Notes: generated by a model from the letters alone, not told the origin. Positions 35,621-47,574 are shown, counted from the stretch's first letter. The stretch is 64,000 bases of DNA from Anisodus tanguticus (GCA_034509755.1 CM067541.1:23858001-23922000); one strand, 5' to 3'. A program made the numbers and translations.

Positions 35621-36600
35621 TTCTAATTTATGGCATTATAGATTAGGACACGTTAACTACAAGTCTATCCAAAGGCTGGTAAAGTTGGAGTTGTTGTCGT
35701 CTGTCGACGTAAACCCTCAACATAAGTGTGAGGTGTGCGTAGAGGCAAAACTCAACAAGCTTCTTTTTCGATCCGTCGAAAGGAATACCGCTCCTCTAGA
35801 ACTTATTCACACAGATATATGTGATTTGAAGTTCGCACAAACTAGAGAGGGGAACAAGTACTTTGTGACATTCATTGATGATAGCACAACGTATTGTTAC
35901 CTTTACTTGTTGAAAAGTAAGGATGAAGCCTTTAAAGCATTCCGACGTTACAAAGCAGAAGTTGAGAACCAACTAAGCCTGTGGATTAATTCATTCATAG
36001 CGATAGAGGGGGAGAATATGTAGCGCCATTTGAGTAATATTGTGCCCAAGAAGGCATTGTTCATCAAACGACGGCTCCACACTCACTTCAATCGAACGGT
36101 GTGGCGGAACGTAAGAACCGCACATTGAAGGAAATGATGAATGCCTTGCTCATAAATTCCGGTCTTCCCTAAAACATGTGGGGAGAAGCCGTTCTTACCG
36201 CTAATACGATTCTTAACAGAGTCTCACATAAGGGTAAGGACAAAACTCCATATGAATCATGGAAGGGAAAGAAACACACCTACAAATATTTTAAGGTGTG
36301 GGGTTGTTTGATAAAGGTTGAAGTACCCAAGCCAAAGCAGGTCAAGATTGGGCCTAAGACTGTAGATTGCATATTCATCGGATATTCAAATAACAGTATT
36401 GCTTATTGCTTCTTAGTGCATAAGTCAGATATTCTAGATATCCACCAGGGTACAATTATGGAATCAAGGAATGCTCAATTCTTTGAAGGTACCTTTCCTA
36501 GAAAGGAAAAAGACATAACCTCTCGCAAACGAAGTTATGAATAAAGCTCTCAAGAACCGGGAGTCATTGACAGCCCGAATCTAGATGGTTCAGATCTAGC
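35621..36600 (+). pseudogene. copia-2 integrase
   Basis: The zinc-binding HHCC region is present (LWHYRLGHVNYKSIQRL ... HKCEVCVEAK, about 35630-35750). The rve core begins with HTDICDLKFAQ and YFVTFIDDSTTYCYLYLLKS. A frame change occurs near 36.0 kb, close to the second catalytic Asp, and the sequence then continues in another frame with the E-containing segment. A stop near 36.17 kb precedes MWGEAVLTANTILNRV and DKTPYESWKGKKHTYKY. Confidence 0.75.
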
Positions 36601-38287
36601 GGATCTTGAGGTGGCTGAATATCCAGAATCTAGTATTCCGGATTCTCAGAACTTGGAGACTCCAGAGATGGATTTAAGGCGAAGTAAAAGGGCCAGGAAG
36701 GAAAAATCCTTCGGTCCTGACTTTGTAGCTTATATGGTTAATGATAAACCAAGGACAATTGCTAAGGCGTTTTCAACTCTAGAAGCACCGCTCTAGAAAG
36801 AAGCTATTGAGAGTGAAATAGGCTCCATTCTGCATAACCATACTTGGGAGTTGGTTGATCTTCCTCCGAGAAATAAACTGTTGGGTTGTAAATGGATACT
36901 CAAACGGAAATATAAAGCAGATGGGTCTATAGACAAGTACAAGGCCAAGTTGGTAGTTAAGGGCTATCGACAGAGAGAAGGTCTTGACTACTTTGACACA
37001 TACTCCCCGATATCTCGGATGACATCCATACGGGTATTCATTGCGATCGCAGCCTTGCATGACCTTGAGATACATCAAATGGATGTCAAGACAGCCTTTC
37101 TAAATGGTGATTTGGAAGAAGAAATTTATATGGATCAACCCGAGGGGTATGTGGTTCAAGGGCAAGAGAAGAAAGTCTGTCGGCTTGTCAAATCTCTGTA
37201 CGTGCTGAAACAAGCCCCGAAGCAATGGCACGAAAAATTTGATAGTACTCTACTATCGAAGGGTTTCGCCATTAATGAGTGTGATAAATGTGTCTACACG
37301 AAAGGTAACTTTGACTCATTCTTCATGATATGCCTATACGTAGATGACATGTTGATCACAGGAAGCAGTCCTAGGGTAATCCTAGAGACTAAGAACATGC
37401 TGAAACAATGCTTCGACATGAAGGACATGGGTATCGCAGATGTCATCTTAGGGATAAAAATCTCTAAGACGTTTGATGTACTGGTCTTATCTCAGTCTCA
37501 CTACATCGAGGATGTTTTGAGAAAGTTCGAGATGTTAGACAGTTCACCGATAAAGTCACCAATGGATACAAATCAAAAGCTTGATAAAAATCTTGGTGCA
37601 CCCGTATACCAGGAGCGATATGCACAGGTGATCGGTAGTTTGATGTATATAACAAACTGCACCCGACCTGATATTGCTTATGCAGTTAATAAGTTGGCTA
37701 GATTTACCCGTAATCCGAGTGATGATCACTGGAAGGCGTTGAATCAGGTATTACAATACCTGAAATACACGTTAACTTTTGGGTTACATTATTCGAGATA
37801 TCCAGCAGTACTAGAGGGGTACAGTGATGCAAACTGGATATCTGATATAGAGAACACCAAGTCCACCAGTGGGTATGTATTTGCAATTGTTGGTGGGTCT
37901 GTGTCTTGGAAATCCTCTAAGCAAACTTGCATCGCCCGATCCACAATGGAATCGGAGTTTATCGCTTTAGACAAAGCAAGAGAAAATTCTGAGTGGCTTC
38001 ATGACTTCTTATAGGATGTTCCATGTTGGAACAAACCCGTACCTTCGGTAATGATATACTGCGACAGCCAGTCGGCTCTAGGAAGGGCACGGAAAGCTAT
38101 GTACAACGGCAAGTCTCGTCATATTCGACAGAGGCATAAGACTGTTAGGCAGCTGATCACCACGGTTATTATATCCATTGATTACATTAAGTCAAAGGAT
38201 AATATAGCAGACCTGCTGACAAAGGGCTTACCCAAGGATCAGATGGTCTGCATGTCTAGGGGAATGGGCTTAAAACCCAAAGTATAA
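36601..38287 (+). pseudogene. copia-2 reverse transcriptase and RNase H
   Basis: RT runs from about 36840. It shows HQMDVKTAFLNGDLEEEIYM, VCRLVKSLYVLKQAPKQWH and the catalytic CLYVDDMLITGSS (about 37330). RNase H follows with GYSDANWISDIENTKSTSGY, ARSTMESEFIALDKA and IYCDSQSALG, ending LLTKGLPKDQ near 38250. The frame from 36851 to 38014 is open for 387 codons. TAG codons near 36794 and 38012 interrupt tryptophan positions. Confidence 0.8.
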
Positions 38288-38500
38288 GGACCAATACGGT
38301 GGTAACCCAACCTTACTAATTGGAGATCCGAGTAATTTGGTTCAATGGGAAAACTAAGCTGTAAGGGTTCAGTTGATCGCTTCAGTGGAAGCATGAGCAC
38401 TTCGGATAGTGATTTCTGTAAAGAAATACCAAATCCAAAGTCGTTCCCGCGATAGACGTTAAATTCTATCTACAGTATGGGTAAAGGTTAAGTTTTCAAA

Positions 38501-38600
38501 AACCTTTAATGATCCTCAACAGTTGAGGTTAGGTTGGGAAAACTTTTAATGATCCTCAACAGTTGAGGTTAGGTTGGGGAAACTTTTAATGGTTCCTAAC
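38501..38600 (+). repeat. 40-bp tandem repeat with palindromes in the copia-2 3' UTR
   Basis: Two full units (38501-38540 and 38541-38580) and half of a third share aac(c/t)tttaatgatcctcaac. Each full unit contains the 15-base palindrome cctcaacagttgagg. It lies between the end of RNase H and the polypurine tract. Confidence 0.75.
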
Positions 38601-38963
38601 ACTTGTGAAGTGGGGTATATCAGGATACCTTGTAGGAGACCACCTATTTAAGTGCGAGGATGGGCCGCCTCAAATGAACGCACTTAAGAATCCAAGAAGT
38701 TGTCCATGGCCACAACGGACAAAACATTACGAAGAAGAGAGTAAGGGAATTTGCTGTGTTGGTACTATTGACTTGGCTTACACTAAACACTAACGGTTCA
38801 AGACATCACGTTCACCGCGCAGTAAGTAAGTCCGATGGTATTTAACTATGGAAGATTCAAAGCTGAAGCTACCTCTCCTTATGCAACATCGGTCCATTTG
38901 AAATATTCTTTGGAAATGGAAAGACACCATGTGAGTGCGCCAAAATCTCTTTCAAGAGGGGAT

Positions 38964-40042
38964 TGTTGGAAATTTGCCTTTGGCGGGAGTTGCGTCCGAC
39001 CAAATTTAATGTCTTAAAAACTAGTGTTCCGCATGTTGGAGAATCTGATTCTTCACACGTGCATAATCTACTAAGTAAGTAGATAACCGTAGGGCCAAGG
39101 ATCGTCAAATTTCGTTGAGAAATGATAGAGATATTGGTCCACGAAGTGAGGTGTTTGAAGCATGGAAAAGTGTGGTATTGAGATCAATTCTCCCTCATCG
39201 GTGGGGGAAGAAAGAATTGTTTTGTTTATAAGTCTCAAGATTGGCTTGGTGTTTGAGACCCCAAGGGGTATCCCATGTATTTAAAGGAGGGAGGACCTAG
39301 ATGTGCTTCGGTTCGAGGAAAGCCCACACGCGCGCCGCCGCCGCCCACCCGTCGGGTCACGGGTCATGGGTCGTGGGCTGTGTGCTGTGCTTCTTCTGAT
39401 ATTATCTTTTTGGACCAGAATTGTTTCATATGTACAGTTTGGTCCCTGAAGTTTCAAGAAAGTCAAATTCGGCAGAGAACTTTGTGGTTTCTGGAACGTC
39501 AACCAGCACTCAATTCAGCCATTTATTTTGGCTGAATTAATCTTCCTAAATGTCAATCCGTTGCACATCAATTCACCATTTATTTTGGTGAATTACTACC
39601 TCTATAATTGCCATTACTTGGCCAGTAATAGGCAATTATGTGGGCAGTTGGCAAGCCTCTCCTTCAACTATATAAAGGACCCTTTGCACCATTGTTGAGC
39701 TAAACACACAAAACAGAAACCAAATCAGTTCATCCTACTACCTTCCAGCATCATTTCATTACTCAAAATTCTTCACGGTAGCACTTGAGTTTCCTTTACT
39801 CATTTGTTCATTTGTTGTTTTATCTTGGGAGACAATTGTCCAGGACGTAGAAATGATACATACGGGGCAATATTGTCTTAAAGACAGAGTGCAAACACTC
39901 GACTCAGCATACCAAAAACTGATCTAGTTCATTGTTCAAGTTTATTGTAATTCCAGTTTATTATTCAAGTTAATTGTAATTTCAGTTGCTTGTAATACTT
40001 AGCAGTTATTTATTTCCATTTCCTGCAACATTGTAACCAACA
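38964..40042 (+). repeat. 3' LTR of copia-2
   Basis: 1079 bp, the same length as the 5' LTR and nearly identical. The purine run aagagggga immediately before it (38955-38963) is the polypurine tract. TATATAAA recurs near 39669. Confidence 0.85.
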
Positions 40043-40299
40043 GATTCATGCCTATGGTTGGTCAATATTTTAATAATGCATAGCCAAAAATTTCGAATTA
40101 ATAAAATCTAATTAGAACCAGATTAATTTTTGGTCTTGGATCTAGAATGTTCTTCTTTTATCAATGTTCAAGGTATTTCTTTATGTAATTTAGTCAAAGG
40201 AAATTAATACATAGATGTGGATATAAATTGTGAAGTTTAGTGAGATATGCTAGTCCAAAAAATTTGAAGAAACATTATAGAAATTAGGATAAAATTAAG

Positions 40300-40579
40300 A
40301 TGAAGAAACATCCGTCATTTGAAAAAATTAATAGATTAAATAAGATAAAATGATTATGTAAAGAATTAAGACACCTCTTAATAGAAAGAAGAAATCAAAA
40401 CGAAATAATAATAAAATACCAAAATGAATTATTATCATTGAAAATCAGAAGACATAATAAATGATAATATAAGAGCATACAGAGAACAAATATTATTACA
40501 CAAAGAAATAAACATACAAGATCATTTTATAGCAGATATAAACACAGACTTATGGATGACTACAAGTCATTATGGATGA
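40300..40579 (+). pseudogene. EPRV-1 ORF1, left-end partial copy
   Basis: The C-terminal part of ORF1. It repeats 53189-53468 with a few differences and contains in-frame stops and a frame change. The composition is Lys/Glu/Asn/Ile-rich, suggesting helical or coiled-coil structure. It ends with a stop that overlaps the start of the next ORF (atggatga at 40572-40579). The function is not known to me. Confidence 0.55.
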
Positions 40580-40919
40580 AAGTCAATTAAAAGGACATTA
40601 AAAAATAGCTGAAAACCCATTTATATATAACAGAGATATAAACCAACATATAGTAAGCTGCAGAATGAGCATGTATCTTATAAAAGAAAGAGATCAACGT
40701 TTACAAGAATATTCACAACAAATATGTGAACAAGAAAATACTATTACAACCCTAAGAAATATGTTAGCACTAAAAGATAAAAGATTAAGACAAAAAGAAG
40801 AAGAAAATATGAAACTGAGAGAAGAAAAATTGAGAGAAATAATCAGAAGAGATAATGAAGACCAAAAAGATGTTATAATAGAACAGTACAAGTATATTGA
40901 CATGTTAATTAATGAATAA
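40572..40919 (+). pseudogene. EPRV-1 coiled-coil ORF (ORF2)
   Basis: Homologous to 55893-56267. The first codons carry stops, and the frame is open from 40665. The protein is strongly helical (RLQEYSQQICEQENTITTLR, LKDKRLRQKEEENMKLREEK) and ends YKYIDMLINE. The ending overlaps the movement-protein start (atgaataa, 40912-40919). Its position suggests a virion- or transmission-associated coiled coil, but that is inference. Confidence 0.6.
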
Positions 40920-40995
40920 AGGAAAAGAAATAGTAGATAACTCAAATGAAACATATTACCATATGAATGCATATGAAGGAGGAATAACACAAACT
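40912..40995 (+). pseudogene. EPRV-1 movement protein, 5' fragment
   Basis: The first codons of the movement-protein gene (beginning with an ATG at 40912 and passing a YHMNAYEGGITQT stretch) stop at the copia insertion. The gene resumes at 46157 after the duplicated bases ctaag. Confidence 0.7.
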
Positions 40996-41000
40996 CTAAG

Positions 41001-41325
41001 CGTTAAATATGGTAAATATATATATACAAAATATACGCAGTGTATATCACGGGCTGCCTTCGGTTAAATGGACTGTTGGGCCGTGATATACAAGGTGTAT
41101 ATCAAACGTGTATATCACGGTTTAGTGTCCTAATTTAGGTAAAGTTTGGTTGTAATTATTATTATACACTTACCATAATTGTATTACCATAATTGTATAG
41201 TTAGTGTCCAAAAAGAATAAGGTTTTACGAGTAGAATAGGAATAGGATTTTCCTATTATGGAAATATGTAAATTGTATATATACTCTTTCAATTAATGAA
41301 AATAATCAAGGAATTATTTCTTTCA
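41001..41325 (+). repeat. 5' LTR of copia-5
   Basis: 325 bp. It begins cgttaaatatgg (the expected tg has become cg) and ends tatttctttca. It contains a duplicated ttaccataattgta word that is absent from the 3' LTR, and a long near-palindrome of gtgatatac and gtatatcac words near 41045-41120. Confidence 0.85.
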
Positions 41326-41489
41326 TGGTATCAGAAGTCTAGGTTTTAAAAGCCTCTCTCCAAATTCCTTCTAATTCCCGTCGACTAACCTCAAAATTCG
41401 AGTCTCTTTTTCTTGAAATTTGTGCCCGACGGTCCCTCCTCTCTTCCCAAATTTTTTTCTTCACAATCCCTACATCACGTCTTGCGTTG

Positions 41490-42600
41490 CTATTATGGCT
41501 AAGAACACGTTTTACCCTGCCCTTACTATTTCTAACATCAAGAATCACATCTCTATCATTCTTGAAATAGAAAATGTCCAATACACGACGTGGGTCGAAC
41601 TGTTTAAAGTTCACACACGCTCACATCAAGTACTCCATCATATTATTCTCGCGGCTCCTACGGATACGGAGGTGCCCAAACTCGAGGATGATCCAAAGTT
41701 ATAGACAACCCTTCATGCTACTGTTCTTCAATGGATTTAATCCACTATTTCTACCGACCTCTTGCAAACGATTATTGATCCTGACGCTACGATAATGGCT
41801 ACTTGGGATAGAATACGTGATATATTCTAAGATAATCAAAATTCTAGAGTTGTTACCCTTGAGCAGGAATTCTCCCACGTCTACATGTAAGATTTTCCGA
41901 ATGTTTCAACTTATTGTAAAAGGTTGAAGGAATTGGCGGACCAACTCCGCAAGATTGGCGCGCTCGTTTCGAATGATAGTTTGGTCCTACAAATGGTTGC
42001 AGGCCTATCTAAGGTCTATAGTGGTGTTGGCACGCTTCTTCGTAAAGCAACCCTCTTCTGCAATTTCATCAGGCTCGTTCTATGCTTACGCTCGAATAAG
42101 CCAGCTTGGCCAAAAAGGCGGCTACCGGTCCTAGTCCCGTAGTCATGATGATGTCCTCTACAAATTCTCTGGCTTTTGTTGATAATTCGGGCCAAACCGT
42201 GCCCACGGTAGAGGCAAATATTATGGCAAAAACTGCGGGGGCAAACGCGACGGTTCCGGCAGTGGTGGCGGTGGCGGCAAAAATAATGGCAGTGGGGCCC
42301 ATCCTGGCAACAATGGGCCACCGTCCCACTGGTCCCAGTCCTGGGCCCCTGGCAGTGGGCCTTGGCCAGTGGGCAGTGGCCCAACAACCCCTACGGTCCA
42401 GCAGTTCCAGAGCCTGGAAATTGGGCCAGTCAGCATATTTCTCAGCCTAATCCATACGGCCAAGTGGATTTTGCCCCAGTTCTGGGCCGGGGCAGCAAGC
42501 CGGTGTGCTTGGGCCCCGGTCTCCTCAGACCCATCATGCAGCGGGCCTCACCCCGACCAACATTGAGGCTGCGATGCACACTCTTGGATTAAATCCGCCA
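41490..42600 (+). pseudogene. copia-5 gag
   Basis: The start at about 41494 has MAKNTFYPALTISNIKNHIS and EIENVQYTTWVELFKVHTRSH. A second part near 41924 has MKELADQLRKIGALVSND and QMVAGLSKVYSG. The C-terminal part (42106-42600) is Gly/Pro/Gln/Trp-rich in its native frame with no zinc knuckle visible. Stops and frame changes occur throughout. Confidence 0.65.
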
Positions 42601-44136
42601 GACGGAAATTGGTATATGGACACCGGTGCAACCTCTCACATGACGTCCGATCAAGGTACTCTCTCGTCTTATTTCAATTTGAGCAACAGTCGTGGCATAA
42701 TTGTTGGTAATGGTACTTCAATTGTAATTCGTGGTTATGATCATAAAACTTTAACTTCCCTCATTCACCTCTTATCTTGAAAAATACCCTTCATGCCCCT
42801 AAATTAATTAAATATTTGGTGTCTATCCGTAAATTCACCACTAGTAATTCTGTTTCTGTTGAATTTGATCTGTTTGGGTTTTCTGTGAAGGATTTCAAGA
42901 CGGGGATTCCTCTCATGAGGTGTGATAGTACGGGGGATATTTATCCTATCACGCCAAGTTCCGATCTCTCGAGTCAAGCCTTGCCATCAACTTTTGTAGC
43001 CCTTGCTCCTTCTTTGTGGCATGCTCGTATAGGTCATCCGGGGTCGTATATTTTGTCTTCCTTAGATAAAAATAGTTTTATTTCTTGTAAGGGTACGGGT
43101 AGTACTCCAAATTGTCAATCTTGTTCTTTAGGAAAAATTGTTAGATTGCTATTTGTAGACTCTCATTCTCATACTTTAATGTCATTTGATGTTATTCATA
43201 GTGATATATGGATATCTCCTATTCTCAGTTCTTTGGGTCATCGTTATTATGTGTTCTATTTCTGGATGATTATTCTAATTTTTTATGGATGTTTCCGATA
43301 GCGAAAAAATCTCAAGTTTTTCCACTTTCTTAAAATTTAGAGATTCATTAGAAGTAGAACCCAATTCGAATGGGAAATAAAAAATATTCAATGTGATAAT
43401 GACAAAGAATATGATAATGGGGTGTTTCGGGAGCTTTGTGCTAATAATGAGATTAATTTTTATTTTTCTTGTCCTCGTACGTCTTCACAAAATGGGAAAG
43501 CCGAACGCAAAATTCGTACCATTAATAACATTGTCTGGACTTTATTGATTCATGCCTCCGTACCCCTTCTTTTGGCATCATGCTCTACAAATGGCAACAT
43601 ATCTCCTTAACATACTTCCTATCAAAGGCTTGACATATTCCTCCCATCTTCATATCTTATATAATAAGACTCCTTCGTATTCCCATCTTAGGGTCTTTAG
43701 GAGCTTGTGTTATCCACTCGTTTCGTCCACCACAATTAACAAACTTCAGGCTCGGTCTACCCCTTGTGTGTTTTTGGGTTATCCGTCCAATCATCGTGGT
43801 TACAAATGCTTTGATTTATCGTCTAATAAAATTATCGTTAGTCGCCATGTTATATTTGATGAATCTCAATTTTCATTTGCTAAAGTGAGTAGTCCTGTGC
43901 CTAGTTCGTATAATTTTTTAGATGACAGTGTCTCCCCGTATATTATCCACCATTTATCAGACATGTCCAGCACCCAAAATCCACCAGCGGGCCCACTGCC
44001 CATTGGGTCCACAGTCCTGTCACCAACTACTATTCCCAGTCCACTGACTGGGCAGTTTCGGTCATTGGGCCAGTTACCCAGCCCAATACCAAAACTGTTC
44101 CAGTCTCGGTTTTTACCAGTCACTATGTTGGGCTAA
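42601..44136 (+). pseudogene. copia-5 protease and integrase
   Basis: The protease active site YMDTGATSHMTSDQGTLSSY lies near 42615. The pre-integrase zinc region (LWHARIGHPGSYILSSL ... CQSCSLGK) lies at about 43015-43130. The integrase core begins with DVIHSDIWISPI at about 43190, and the E-containing SSQNGKAERKIRTI is near 43480. The C-terminal region at 43552-44136 has LRVFRSLCYPLV, CVFLGYPSNHRGYKCFDL and VSRHVIFDE. The frame changes near 43.26 and 43.55 kb. Confidence 0.7.
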
Positions 44137-45838
44137 CAGGCCCACTGCCTGCTGGCCAGTCCGTCACGTGTCTCGATATTTCCCAAAATCCGCACAATAT
44201 TCCTTCGAGTCATAGACCAGTCACTCGTATTCGACGGGGTATTTTTAAACCAATACGACATTTTAATTTAAATTCTAATGTTCTTAAATCACCCCTACCT
44301 CGTAATCATGTGTTTGCTTTAAATAACCCAAATTGGAACATTGCTATGACCGACGAATATAATGCTCTTATTGATAATAAGACGTGGGAATTGGTGCCCC
44401 GTCCATCCGGTGTTAATATTATTCGGTCTATGTGGATTTTGGTCATAAGGACAATTCTTACGGTTCTTTTGCAAGGCATAAGACTCATCTTGTAGGTGAT
44501 GGTAAGACTCAACAGGTTGGTGTGGATTGTGGTGAGACATTTAGTCCGGTGGTCAAATCGGCTACCATTCGTACTGTGCTCAGCTTGGCTCTTTTGAAGG
44601 CATGGCCCATTCATTAGTTGGATGTAAAAAATGTTTTATTACATGGTGATCTTTAGGAGATAGTCTATATGCATCAGCCTTTGGGGTTTCGGGATCCCAA
44701 ATATCCTCATCATGTCTGTTTATTGAAGAAGTCCTTGTATGAGCTTAAGCAGTCCCCACGGGCTTGGTATAAGAGGTTTGCAGACTATGTTTCGACTATT
44801 GGGTTCTCTCACAGTAGGTTCGATAATTCATTATTCATATATCGTCGTGGTTCTTCACTGGCTTATATGCTATTATATGTAGATGATATTATTTTGATTG
44901 TCTCTTCTGATCCATTACGCCAGTCTATCATGACAATGATCAGGGCTGAGTTTGCTATGAAAGACTTGGGGCCGTTGAGTTATTTTTTGGGGATTATTGT
45001 CTCTCGTCATGCAGGTGGGTTGTTTTTATTCCATCGATAGTATGCAGCTGAGATCATTGAGCGAGCTGGTATGTCCTCATGCAAGTCTACTTCCACTCCA
45101 GTTGATATTAAACCCAAGCTAGGTGTTGCGGCTAGCTCCCCTTACGAAGATCCAACCCGCTATCGCAGTCTTGCAGGGGCTCATCAGTATCTTACTTTCA
45201 TGATACCCGATATTACGTATGTCGTACAACAGGTATGCTTGTTTATGCATGATCCCAGGGTTGAACACATGAATCCGCTCAAACGCATTATTCGATACAT
45301 CCAGGGGACACTTGACTATGGCCTACATCTATATCTATCTTCGACATCTACACTTGTCTCGTATACAGATGTTGATTAGGGTGGTTGTACGGATACTAGG
45401 CGTTCTACCTCCGGCTATTGCATGTTTCTTGGTAATAACTTGGTCTCCTGGTCTGCAAAGCGTTAGTCGGCATTGTCCTGCTCTAGTGTAGAGGTCGAGT
45501 ATCGAGGGGTAGCCAATGTGGTCTCTGAATCATGTTGGTTACGTAATCTTCTTTTAGAGCTTCATTGTCCTATTCAAGAAAGCTACCTTGGTTTCTTGTG
45601 ATAATGTTAGTGCCATCTACCTTTCTGGTAATCCGGTTCAACACCGCGCACTAAACACATCGAGATGGACATTCACTTTGTTCGCGAAAAGGTAGCTCGT
45701 GGACAAGTACGTGTCTGTCATGTCCCTTCCAGGTATCATATTGCAGACATCTTTACAAAGGGTCTTTTCTCGGTCCTTTTTGAAGATTTTAGGAACAGTC
45801 TCAGCGTACGAAAACCGCCCGCTATGACTGCGGGGGTG
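44137..45838 (+). pseudogene. copia-5 reverse transcriptase and RNase H
   Basis: RT begins near 44310 (NPNWNIAMTDEYNALIDNKT), shows VCLLKKSLYELKQSPRAWY and the catalytic LLYVDDIILIVSSD (about 44870). It continues through MKDLGPLSYFLGIIVSRHAG. RNase H runs from about 45350 (YTDVD) to 45838 with SCSSVEVEYRGVANVVSES-like text, SAIYLSGN and a C-terminal IFTKGLFSVL. Stops and at least two frame changes are present. Confidence 0.7.
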
Positions 45839-46156
45839 TGTTAAATATGGTAAATATACCCGTGATATACACGAAATATACACCGTGTATATCACGGGTT
45901 GCCTTCGGTTAAATGGATTGTTGAGCCATGATATACAAGGTGTATATCAACCGTGTATATCACGGTTTAGTGTCCTAGGTTAGGTAAAGTTTGGTTGTAA
46001 TTATTATTGTACACTTGCCATAATTGTATAGTTAGTGTCCAAATAGAATAAGGTTTTAGGAGTAGAATAGGAATATGATATTCCTATTATGGAAATATGT
46101 AAATTGTATATATACTCTTTCAATTAATGAAAATAATCAAGGGATTATTTCTTTCA
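45839..46156 (+). repeat. 3' LTR of copia-5
   Basis: 318 bp, tgttaaatatgg to tatttctttca. It matches the 5' LTR apart from scattered substitutions and the missing 7-14 base duplication. The preceding ctgcgggggtg is the polypurine tract. Confidence 0.85.
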
Positions 46157-47376
46157 CTAAGTTTTAAACCAGAAATATATCAAAAAATACAAGATGAAAA
46201 AGAACTATCAATTAAGAAAATATTTAAAACTAAATGGTTTGAAAGAAATAAAGAAATAAGATATATAGCACAAAAATATGAAAATATAATAGACACAACC
46301 AGTGTAAATGGTAGAGCAAAAATAAATTTATTAACATATGAAATAATAAAAAGAGAATTAGCAAATTATCTACTAAAGAAGCTAAAAATACAGAAATATA
46401 TACTTTGGAGGAGTAGAATTTACTATAAAAACATATTTTTAGAAAAATATAGATACACCTATAATATATATATATATATATATATGATGATGATGATGAT
46501 GATGATATGATATTAGGAAATTTACAAGACGCTTTAATATATGTAATAAATGGAAATTTAATATATCAAAAATTAAAATTCACAGTACAACCAGATTTTA
46601 GTATTTCATTAAAAGATGAACATAAATAATTAGCTTTAACATTATATTATAAATTTGATGGAATAACAATGCCACCAGGTAGCAAAGTAATAAGCATAGA
46701 GACAAAAATGATATATGCCTTAACAGGAAATCATCATGTAAATAAAGAACATGAAATGAATATTTTAGTACCAAAGACGTATCAAGACATATTAGAACAA
46801 ATAGAACACAAAGAAAATTTCAAAATAACTATATCAGAAGAAATACATATGAATTTTAGTACTAGAACAATAACACCATTATAAAGAATAAAATCACAAA
46901 TAGAAGGATCAAAACTAATAATCAAAAAAAGAACCAATGATATCAAGACAAACTAGCTTAATATTTAGACAACCAAGAACATTTGACCTAATAAATATAC
47001 CAATAATAGATCAAGAATTAAAGTAATAATATTCAATGGTATGATAACAACTGATTGTATAACTGAAATAAATACATGAGCTATTAAAAGTTTTATACAT
47101 ATAAGTAAAATTAACGAACAAGATTGTAGCGTAATAGAACCACAAACTTGTAATTATCCTAAAAATGAAAGGGAAATAATAATAGCAAAAAGTATTAACT
47201 TAAAATTCAAAATCCAAGATTTAGAATAAAAAATAAATATATGAGTAATAGAATATGATAGTTTTAATGAATTATTATTAGGAAGTGATTTTTTAACTAT
47301 GATAGATTATAAAATTAATAATGAAGGAATTGAAATAAATGATCAAGGAAAAACGAGATTTGTAAAAAAAAATATG
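46157..47376 (+). pseudogene. EPRV-1 movement protein, 3' part, with retropepsin-like domain
   Basis: The gene resumes after the copia element. The 30K-type movement-protein core is partly replaced by a TA/TGA microsatellite (46464-46507). The downstream part aligns with 56850-57542 of copy 2 and includes the retropepsin-like stretch and LLLGSDFLTMIDYKINNEGI. Stops are frequent, one of them at the G of the N-T-G position. Movement proteins of the 30K superfamily act at plasmodesmata. This copy is inactive. Confidence 0.65.
46464..46507. repeat. TA/TGA microsatellite in a viral gene
   Basis: A run of alternating AT is followed directly by about seven TGA/GAT units. It occupies the place of movement-protein codons that are unique sequence in copy 2 (about 56655-56685), so it arose after integration or in this lineage. 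Confidence 0.85.
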
Positions 47377-47574
47377 AATATCCAACAAAAAATACAAAAG
47401 AAAAAACAAAATACAGAAGAAATAATATCTCAACTTAAATACCTAGAATATAGTGCAAAAGAAATGAAATTAGAAAATGATATAAAACAATTAGAACAAC
47501 AATGTGATATTGTTGATAAAATATGGATAAATATGGGAAATGGATGGAAGAAAATAATAAATAATTCTAAGTAA
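47374..47574 (+). CDS. EPRV-1 small lysine-rich ORF
   Basis: An ATG at 47374 begins 66 codons, the homologue of 57539-57763 in copy 2. It is highly charged and helical (QKIQKKKQNTEEIISQLKYL, ENDIKQLEQQC), ending GNGWKKIINNSK. It is intact here but broken by a stop in copy 2. The preceding movement-protein frame runs straight into it because its own stop is lost. The function is unknown. By position it matches the small ORF between movement protein and VAP in caulimovirus-type genomes. Confidence 0.5.
   Translation: MNIQQKIQKKKQNTEEIISQLKYLEYSAKEMKLENDIKQLEQQCDIVDKIWINMGNGWKKIINNSK

Larger units (their letters stand above)
32966..40042 (+). mobile_element. complete Tnt1/Tork-like copia element (copia-2)
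   Basis: Two LTRs of 1079 bp each enclose gag, protease, integrase, RT and RNase H in the correct order. The 5-bp target duplication gattc flanks it (32961-32965 and 40043-40047). By eye the LTRs differ by only a few percent, so the insertion is relatively recent. The gag-pol frame has at least seven stops and one frame change, most of them C-to-T or G-to-A type. It is the closest relative in the window of the truncated element at 9384-13787. Confidence 0.85.
41001..46156 (+). mobile_element. full-length copia element, Ale/Retrofit-like (copia-5), inserted in the EPRV-1 movement-protein gene
   Basis: The LTRs are at 41001-41325 and 45839-46156. The 5-bp duplication ctaag (40996-41000 and 46157-46161) is exact. 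The initiator-Met primer site tggtatcagaag lies at 41326-41337 and a G-rich polypurine tract just before 45839. Gag, protease, integrase, RT and RNase H are all recognisable but broken by stops. The RT and RNase H text is very close to copia-3. Confidence 0.9.

Noticed and set aside
42016..42463. Minus-strand frames of 80-123 codons opposite the copia-5 gag
   Set aside because: They are antisense shadows of a Gly/Pro/Gln-rich gag segment and have no domain.
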